Assembly (NCBI GenBank): GCA_964586155.1
Contig: CAZPHC010000024.1
Coordinates: 1-64,000, forward strand
Reading direction: 5' to 3'
Source of the DNA: SXNM01 sp964586155
GTDB lineage: Bacteria > Myxococcota_A > UBA9042
DNA: 64,000 nt
Shown here: piece by piece, positions 7,650-15,000 of the stretch
How the letters are laid out: every line of letters begins with the position of its first letter
Numbering within the stretch: position 1 is the first letter of the stretch
Made by a program: the position numbers and the translations under genes
The notes under the pieces: generated by a model
Seen by the model: only the letters and a program-made list of their open reading frames with translations
Databases searched by the model: none
Told to the model about the DNA's origin: nothing

Positions 7650-9304
7650 GCGCCGATCTGCCCGGGTTGGCGGCCTGGATGCAGCATGGCCTCTACGATC
7701 CCGAGGCGGGCTACTACGCCGCCGGCCGGGTGCGCTTTGGCCACAAGGCGGACTTCTGGACCTTCCCGACGCGGCTGTCGCCTGCGTTCGGCACCTTGCT
7801 CGCGCAGCACCTGGCCGGGCTGCGGCAGCGCCTGGTCGACGCCGGCGCGCTGGCCGACGACGCGCCCTTCCAGGTCGTCGAGCTCGGCGCCGGCGACGGC
7901 ACGCTCAGCCGCGATCTGCTCGACGCCGCCGCCGGCTGGCACGACGCGGAGCCCGCGTTTGCGGGCCTTTCGCGCACCCTGATCGTGCGCGTCGGCGAGC
8001 GCGCGCCGGCGCTGGTGCTGCGCCAGGTCGCGGCCGCCGGCCCTTGGAGCACCGCCACGCTGCCCGACCACCCGGACGTGCCGCGTTTTGGCCACCTGCG
8101 CCAGACCGCGGCCGATCTGCTGCCGACCCTGGCGCCCTTTGTCGGCGTCATCCTGCACAACGAGCTGCTCGACGTCTGGCCACACGAGCTGGTGCTGCCC
8201 GCCGCGACGGCCGCGGCCGCGCCGCAGCGCCTGACCGTGGCGGCGACGCCCGCGGGCGCGCCCGCGCCGCTGGCCGCCGATGCCCTGGTCGCGGCGATGC
8301 GCGCCGCCTACGCCGCGGGCGACGCCGCCGGCGCGCTCGCGATCGCGACACATGCCGGGCCGCTGGACGGCGCTGCCGACGCGGACGCCGAGGCGATCGC
8401 CGCCTGGCTGGCCGCGCTCGGGCCCTGGTTGGCGCATCGGCGCGCCGCGTCGGCCGAGCCGGTCGCCATGCTCGTCTGCCCGGGGGTGCCGGCGCTGACC
8501 CGCTGGGCCGCCGACGCGCTGCAGGCCGGCTGGATGCTGACCGTCGACTACGGCGCCGGCGTCGACCACCAGCTCGATCCGGCGCCCGCGCTGGCGCAGC
8601 TGCGGCTGTTCCCCGAGCCGGCCGCGCCGCCGCAGTTTGCCCCGGCCGCCGCGGCGCTCGTCGACTTGGACTGGCCCGGCCGCCAGGACGTCACGGTCGA
8701 CATCGACATGTCGCACCTCGCCTGGTCGGGCGCCCAGCACGGCCTGCTGCCGATCGCGCACGGGCCGCAGGGCCTGCTGGCGCGTGGCAGCGCGCTGGCG
8801 TCGGCCGTGGGCACCGTCACGCTCGACCTGCTGGCGCGCGACGTGCGCGCCGGGATCGAGGCGACGCTGGTGCGGCGGGCCCGCGACGCCGGCCAGGTCG
8901 TGCCCGGCCCGGTCGAGGCGGCGCAGCTGGTCTACTCGGCGGCGCGTGGTCTCGTCAGCGGCAGCGCCGGCTTCCGCCTGCTGCTGCAGGAGCGCGCCGG
9001 CACGCCGGGCAGCCTGGCGACGGCGCTGCCGAGCGACGGCGACGCGCGCCTCGCTGCGGGGCTCTGGCCGATCGTGCCGCGGGAGCTGCCGGCGCTGAGC
9101 CTGCGCGCGTCCGGGCCGGCCGGCCGGGCGCGGCTGGCCGCGCTCTTCGCCGATTGGCGGCCCGAGGCGCTGGCGCGGCTGCACCCGGCGGCGAGCCTGC
9201 TCGCGGTGCTCGACGAGATCGGCGCGCGGTCCGAGGTGGCGACGATCGTCGCGACCTTGCGCGACGCGGGGCTGTTGGCGCTGCCCGGGGAGGAGGTCGC
9301 ATGA
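7646..9304 (+). CDS. class I SAM-dependent methyltransferase, MidA/NDUFAF7 family
   Basis: A 552-residue protein of the family known in eukaryotes as NDUFAF7/MidA, an arginine methyltransferase needed for complex I assembly. Bacterial members are mostly uncharacterised. Diagnostic features are the early DFWTFPTRLSPAFGTLLA (about residues 37-53), the SAM-binding VVELGAGDGTLSRDLL (77-92), and the ILHNELLDVWP segment that matches the family's NE-x-x-D motif. The C-terminal half is Ala-rich and longer than in most relatives. It starts inside the preceding gene's stop codon (ATGA), and its own stop overlaps the symporter start, so translation is probably coupled. No complex I genes are present. 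The target is unknown. Confidence 0.85.
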   Translation: MSADLPGLAAWMQHGLYDPEAGYYAAGRVRFGHKADFWTFPTRLSPAFGTLLAQHLAGLRQRLVDAGALADDAPFQVVELGAGDGTLSRDLLDAAAGWHDAEPAFAGLSRTLIVRVGERAPALVLRQVAAAGPWSTATLPDHPDVPRFGHLRQTAADLLPTLAPFVGVILHNELLDVWPHELVLPAATAAAAPQRLTVAATPAGAPAPLAADALVAAMRAAYAAGDAAGALAIATHAGPLDGAADADAEAIAAWLAALGPWLAHRRAASAEPVAMLVCPGVPALTRWAADALQAGWMLTVDYGAGVDHQLDPAPALAQLRLFPEPAAPPQFAPAAAALVDLDWPGRQDVTVDIDMSHLAWSGAQHGLLPIAHGPQGLLARGSALASAVGTVTLDLLARDVRAGIEATLVRRARDAGQVVPGPVEAAQLVYSAARGLVSGSAGFRLLLQERAGTPGSLATALPSDGDARLAAGLWPIVPRELPALSLRASGPAGRARLAALFADWRPEALARLHPAASLLAVLDEIGARSEVATIVATLRDAGLLALPGEEVA

Positions 9305-10689
9305 GCTTGGCCTTGGTCGGGATCTTGGGCTGGATCGTGTTGCAGTTGGCGATCGGCTTCTGGGCGAGCCGCAAGATCCGCACCGAAGACGACTACCTGG
9401 TCGCTGGCCGCAGCCTCGGCTACCCGATGGCGACCGCGACCATCTTCGCCACCTGGTTCGGCGCCGAGACCTGCATCGGCGCGGCCGGGCAGGCGGCGAG
9501 CGAGGGCCTGGACGGCACCGTCTCGGACCCCTTCGGCTACGCGCTCTGCCTCGCGGTGATGGGCCTGTTCCTGGCCCGGCCGCTGTGGCGACGCAAGCTG
9601 CAGACCCTCGGCGACCTCTACCGCGACCGCTACGGCCCGCGCGCCGAGAAGGCCGCCGTGCTGCTGATGGTGCCGACCTCGATCCTCTGGGCCTCGGCGC
9701 AGGTCCGGGCCTTCGGCCAGGTGCTCGCGGCGGCCTCGACGCTCGAGGTCCACGTGGCGATCGCCATCGCCGCGCTGGTGGTCATCGCCTATACCATGGT
9801 CGGCGGCATGATGGCCGACGCCTACACCGACTTCGTCCAGGGCGGCGTGCTGCTGCTGGGCCTGTTGCTGCTCGGCGTCGTCGTCTGGACCTCGGACGCC
9901 GCGGCCAACGTCCAGATCCCGCTCGAGTCGCTGCGCTTCACCCACGACGCCGGCTGGCTGGCGACCGCGGAGTCCTGGGCCGTCCCGGTGATCGGCTCGC
10001 TGATCGCGGCCGAGCTCGTCGTGCGCGTCAGCGCGTCGCGCTCGCCCGAGGTCGCCCAGCGCAGCACCCTGCTGGCGGCGGTGATCTACCTCTGCATTGG
10101 CCTGATCCCCGTCAGCATCGGCCTCGCCGCGCCGCAGCTGCTCGGCCCGGTCGATGATCCGGAGCAGGTCTTGATCCTCTCGGCCCAGCGCTACCTGCCG
10201 AGCGGCATCGCCATCGTCTTCGCCGGCGCGCTCGTCAGCGCCATCCTCTCGACGGTGGACTCGGCGCTGCTCGTGGCTGGCTCGCTGATCGGCCACAACG
10301 TCGTGGCGCCGATGCTCGGTTCGCCCTCGATGGCCACCCGCCTGCGCTGGGATCGCGCCGCCGTCGCCGCCTGCGGCGTGGCGTCGTGGGTGCTGGCCGA
10401 GAGCTCCGAGAGCGTCTTTGGCCTGGTCGAGCTGGCGTCGGGCTTCGGCAGCTCCGGCCTGTTCGTGCTCGCGATCGTGGCGATGACGCCGTGGCGCCGC
10501 GGCGGCCCGACGACCGCCCTGGTGACGATGGCCTGCGGCTTGAGCGTCTACATCGGCGGCGAGTTCTTCGAGCTCTACGAGGGGCCATTTGTCTTGTCAT
10601 TGCTCGTCTCGGCGCTTGTCTTCGGCGCGGGCGCGGCGATGGAGCCCGCGCAGCATGCTGCGCCTGCAGCCCTGGGGAGTGCCTCGTGA
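9301..10689 (+). CDS. sodium:solute symporter (SSS family)
   Basis: A 462-residue integral membrane protein with about 12-13 predicted helices. The start resembles the SSS family: a short helix, then IRTEDDYLVAGRSLG and ATWFGAETCIGAAG. This is the usual N-terminal layout of Na+-coupled transporters of carboxylates, amino acids or sugars. A later segment, ILSTVDSALLVAGSLIGHN, matches the family's conserved STxDS region that helps to bind sodium. It overlaps its upstream and downstream neighbours by four bases each. Between a methyltransferase and a CoA-transferase, an organic acid substrate that is then activated to its CoA ester is plausible, but this is inference. Confidence 0.9.
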   Translation: MSLALVGILGWIVLQLAIGFWASRKIRTEDDYLVAGRSLGYPMATATIFATWFGAETCIGAAGQAASEGLDGTVSDPFGYALCLAVMGLFLARPLWRRKLQTLGDLYRDRYGPRAEKAAVLLMVPTSILWASAQVRAFGQVLAAASTLEVHVAIAIAALVVIAYTMVGGMMADAYTDFVQGGVLLLGLLLLGVVVWTSDAAANVQIPLESLRFTHDAGWLATAESWAVPVIGSLIAAELVVRVSASRSPEVAQRSTLLAAVIYLCIGLIPVSIGLAAPQLLGPVDDPEQVLILSAQRYLPSGIAIVFAGALVSAILSTVDSALLVAGSLIGHNVVAPMLGSPSMATRLRWDRAAVAACGVASWVLAESSESVFGLVELASGFGSSGLFVLAIVAMTPWRRGGPTTALVTMACGLSVYIGGEFFELYEGPFVLSLLVSALVFGAGAAMEPAQHAAPAALGSAS

Positions 10690-12005
10690 CCGTCGATCGC
10701 AATTGGCAGACCACCTTCGCCCACAAGCTGCGCAGCCCGGCCGAGGCCGTGGCGATGATCGCGCCCGGAACGCGCATCTTCATCGGCTCCGGCGCAGCCG
10801 AGCCCGTCGCGCTGGTCGAGTCGTTGGTGAGCGACGGCGGTCACCTGCGCGGCAACGACATCGTGCACTTGCTGACGCTGGGCCCGGCGCCCTACGTCGC
10901 GCCCGGGCTCGAGGAGCGCTTCCGCCATACCGCGTTCTTCATCGGCGCCAACGTGCGCGAGGCGGTGGCGCAGGGGCGCGCCGACTTCATGCCGGTGTTC
11001 TTGTCGGAGATCCCCGAGCTGATCCGCGGCGGCGTGTGCAAGGTCGACGTCGCGCTGGTCACGGTCTCGCTGCCCGACGTGCACGGCACCGTCAGCCTCG
11101 GCGTCTCGGTCGACATCGTGCGTGCGGCGGTCGACAGCGCGACGACCATCATCGCCGAGGTCAACCCGCAGATGCCGCGCACGCTCGGCGACTCGACGCT
11201 GCAGCTGAGCCAGATCGCGGCGTTGGTGCCGGTCGACCGGCCGCTACCCGAGGCACGCCCCGAGCAGCTCGACGACGCCTGCCGCGCCATCGGCCGCAAC
11301 GTCGCGGCGCTGATCCCCGACGGCGCGACGCTGCAGATGGGCATCGGCCGCATCCCCGACGCCGTGCTCGCGGCCCTGAGCCACCACAGCGATCTGGGCG
11401 TGCACACCGAGATGTTCAGCGACGGCGTGATGGACCTGGCCATGGCGGGCGTCATCAACGGCCGGCGCAAGACCTTCAACGCCGGCAAGATCGTCACGAG
11501 CTTCATCATCGGCAGCGAGCGGCTCTACCGCTGGGTCCACGACAACCCCGTGGTCGACATGCGCCCGACCGAGTTCACCAACGATCCGATGCGCATCGCT
11601 CGCCACGAGCGCATGGTCGCCATCAACTCGGCGATCGCCGTGGACCTGACGGGCCAGGTCGCCGCAGACACCGTGCGCGGGCGCTTCTTCTCGGGCATCG
11701 GCGGCCAGGTCGACTTCATCCGCGGCGCGGCGCGCTCCAAGGGCGGTGTGCCCGTAATTGCGCTGCCCGCGACGGCCAAGGACGGCCAGGTCAGCCGGAT
11801 CCAGGCCGCGTTCGAGGCCGGCACGGGCGTCGTCACCTCGCGCGGCGACGTGCATTGGGTCGTCACCGAGTTCGGCGCCGTCAACCTCTGGGGTCGCACG
11901 ATCCGCCAGCGCGCCGAGGCCCTGATCAGCATCGCGGCGCCCGAGTTCCGGGCCGAGCTGCGCGCGGCGGCGGCGGCGCGTCGCTACATCTTCCCGGCAG
12001 AGTAG
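10686..12005 (+). CDS. acetyl-CoA hydrolase/transferase family CoA-transferase
   Basis: A 439-residue CoA-transferase of the family that includes 4-hydroxybutyrate, acetate and propionate CoA-transferases. It moves CoA between acyl-CoA and a free carboxylate through a glutamyl-CoA intermediate. Motifs seen are GSGAAEP near the N-terminus, QMGIGRIPDAVL (217-228), and GVHTEMFSDG, whose Glu242 is the expected catalytic residue. The start is a GTG inside the symporter stop (GTGA). It is the last gene of the operon and is followed by a strong hairpin. Together with the symporter and acyl-CoA dehydrogenase it suggests uptake, CoA activation and oxidation of a short- or branched-chain acid. Confidence 0.9.
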   Translation: MTVDRNWQTTFAHKLRSPAEAVAMIAPGTRIFIGSGAAEPVALVESLVSDGGHLRGNDIVHLLTLGPAPYVAPGLEERFRHTAFFIGANVREAVAQGRADFMPVFLSEIPELIRGGVCKVDVALVTVSLPDVHGTVSLGVSVDIVRAAVDSATTIIAEVNPQMPRTLGDSTLQLSQIAALVPVDRPLPEARPEQLDDACRAIGRNVAALIPDGATLQMGIGRIPDAVLAALSHHSDLGVHTEMFSDGVMDLAMAGVINGRRKTFNAGKIVTSFIIGSERLYRWVHDNPVVDMRPTEFTNDPMRIARHERMVAINSAIAVDLTGQVAADTVRGRFFSGIGGQVDFIRGAARSKGGVPVIALPATAKDGQVSRIQAAFEAGTGVVTSRGDVHWVVTEFGAVNLWGRTIRQRAEALISIAAPEFRAELRAAAAARRYIFPAE

Positions 12006-12027
12006 GGCGAACAGAGGCGACCGCGGA

Positions 12028-12072
12028 CCCGGCGGCGGTGGCGACCAGGGTCGTCGCGTCACCGCCGCCGGG
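12028..12072. terminator. strong bidirectional hairpin between convergent genes
   Basis: A perfect 13-bp inverted repeat (CCCGGCGGCGGTG / CACCGCCGCCGGG) with a 19-base loop that can partly pair as well. It sits exactly between the CoA-transferase stop at 12005 and the convergent CARDB gene stop at 12087. It most likely ends transcription in both directions. Confidence 0.7.
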
Positions 12073-12086
12073 CTGCGGACGTGCTG

Positions 12087-15000
12087 CTATTGCAGCGTGA
12101 TCTTCACCGTGCCGACGTTGTCGTTCTCGTCGGTCTCGGCGATCGCGCCGTTGTCGTCGATGCGCGCGCCGATGTAGAACGACTTGCCAAACGCGCTCGC
12201 CATCAGCTGGGTGCGCTTGATCGTCGTGGTCGCGCCTGCCGCGAGGCTGACGTAGACATAGTACAGCGCCAGATCGCCGCCGGTGATGGTGGTGTCGCCC
12301 GAGCGGCGCAGCGCGAACAGGGCGTTGCTGGCGTTGGCGCTGCCCGTGTTGGTGACGATGATGTCGAAGTCGACGTTGGTGTTGGCCTTCGGCGTCGTCG
12401 TGCTCGCCTTGATCGAGACGATCTTGAGGTTCGGCAGCGGCAGCACCGTCAGCGTGACGTAGCCGACGTTGTCGGTCTCGACGAGCTCCTTGATCGCGTC
12501 GTCCGGGTCGGCGATGACATGCAGGTAGCGCATGTTCGTCGGCAGGTCGATCGGCAGCGTCAGCGTCCAGGTGCGCTTGACCGACGCGCCGGCGTTGAGG
12601 TTCGCCTCGGTCGAGGTCGCGATCTCGATGGCCCCGTCGAGGTTGTACGGCGACTTGGCCATGACGATGCGCGCCTTCCACGAGCCGGTGTTGGTGCCAC
12701 CGAGGTTGCGGTACGTGGCCGTCAGGTTGAACTTGCCGCCGACCGGCACGCTGGCCGCCGAGGTCGTCGCGGTCTCGAAGAAGAGGTTCGGCGTCTGCGC
12801 CGTCGACGTCGAGGTGAAGGTCGTCGAGATCGCGTTGTTCGTCTCGTTGGACTCCTTCACCGCGTTGGCCGAGTCGACGTAGGTGCCGATCCACATCTGC
12901 TTGCCGGCGTCGATCTTGGGCATCTTGAACGAGATGCTGACCTTGCGGCTCTGCAACGCGCCGAGCGCCGCCTGGTTCGAGGTCGCGAGCACCGTGTCGA
13001 CGCCCAGGTCCATCTTGGCGTCGGCGATCGAGAGCAGCGCCTGCATCTGGAAGGTGCCCGAGGCCGCGGCGCCCAGGTTGGTGACGGTGCACGTCAGCGT
13101 CACCGACGAGTTGGTCGTGCCGTACGACGGCGACAGCGAGATGCCGCTGACGGTCAGGTCAGGTCGGGCGACCGCGGTGATCTTGACCGCCGGCGCGACG
13201 TTGTTGGTCTCGACCGACTCCTTGACCGCGCTGCCGCTGTCGACGACGTAGAGCAGGTAGCGCGTCGCCGACGGCGTGTTCACCGGCAGGCGCAGCGTCG
13301 CGGTGGACGTCGCGGTCTTGCCGCCGCCCAGGCCCGGCCGCGAGACCGTCTTGAGCAGCACATCGTCGGACGAGAGCGTCTGGTCGGCCGAGAGCATCCA
13401 GGCGCTCTGGTAGGCGCCGGCGTCGGCGAGGCCGACGTTGCTCTCGACCACCTGGACCGAGAAGTCGTCGCCGACCGCGATGGTCGTGCTCACGCCGATG
13501 ACCTCGGCCTTGCTCGCCTGCAGCTCCGGCATGTTCGGCGGCGTGACCTCGAGCGCGGCCGCGGCGAGGTTGTTGCCCTCGTTGCTCTCGGCCACGGCGG
13601 CGTCGGCGTCGGTGACGACCAGGATGTTGTAGGCGGCCGCCGGGGTCGACGTCGGGATCGTCACCTTGATCTGCCGGTTGGCCGACGCGCCGGCGAGCAG
13701 CACGTTGCTGTTGACGACGCCGAGCAGGACGTCGCCGCTGCTGACCTGGCCGTCAGTCGAGAGGTAGACGCGGTCGACGAAGCCCACGGGCGTGTCGTCA
13801 CCCGCGTTGGCGTCGGTCCACGAGACGGTCACGACCTCGCTGGCGGCGATCTTGCTCGTGCTCAGCACCAGCGACGCCGGCTTGAGTTCGGCCTTGTCGT
13901 AGATCTTGAGCTTCGCCACCGCGACGTTGTTGTCCTCGCTGACCTCCTTGATCTTGGCGTCGTAGTCGGCGACCGCGAGCACGTTCCACAGGCCGGGCTT
14001 GGCGTTGTAGGTCACGCTCATGTTCGCGGTGCGGAAGGCACCCGCCGCGGTGCCGGCGAACGTCGTCGTGCCGAGCACGGCGTCGCCCGCGTCGACCTTG
14101 GTGTCCGCCGAGAGGTAGAGCCGCAGGTTCTCGTTGCCGCCGTTGCCGCCGCCCTTGTTGTCGACGCGGACCGTGATCACGGCCTTGGCGCCCGGCAGCA
14201 CCGACGGCAGGGTCGGCAGCGAGGGCACGAAATCCGGCAGGCCCGTGATGGCGACGCCTTGGACCCGGGTGTTGTCCGTCTCGCTGACCTCGGGCACCTC
14301 GAGCTTGGTGTCGACGACCGCGATCAGGTAGTACGTGCCGGTCGGCGTGTTCGCCGGGATGGTCACCGCGGCGGTGTAGGCCGCGGTCGCGCCCGCGGCG
14401 ATCGACGCGCGCTGCCAGGCGCCGAGCACGATGTCGTTGGCGTCGTAGGTCGTGTTGGTGCTGAGCACGACGGTGTCGCTGTGCAACGCGGCGGTGATCG
14501 CGCCGTTGTTCTGCACCGCGTAGCTGAGGTTCAGCGTGGTGCCGGCGGTGGTGTTGGCCATCGACAGCGCGGTCGGACGCAGGTTGGCGACCGGGCCGAT
14601 CTGGAACTTCTTGCTCAGGAGGTTGTTGGCCTCGCTGGCCTCGACCACCGCGGAGGTGGCGTCGAGCTGGAAGAAGAGCACGTAGGTGCCGTCCTTGAGC
14701 GTCGGCAGCTTGTACTGCGCCGAGACGTTCTGGCTGGCGCCGACCGCGAGCGCGTTGATGTTGAACGAGCCGAGCAGCGTGTCGGTGCCGAACGTGGCGT
14801 CGGTCGAGAGGTAGACCCGCGCGACGCTGCCGCTCTTGACCGCCGCGCCGCCGCCGTTGCTGACCGTGGCGCTGAAGCTCATGACGGTGCCGCTGCCGTA
14901 GACGTCCTTGTCGGTGCCCCACTTGGTGGCGACCAGGTCCGGCAGGCCGACGATGGCCACGGTGCCCTTGCCGACGTTGTCGGCCTCGTCGTCCTCGACG

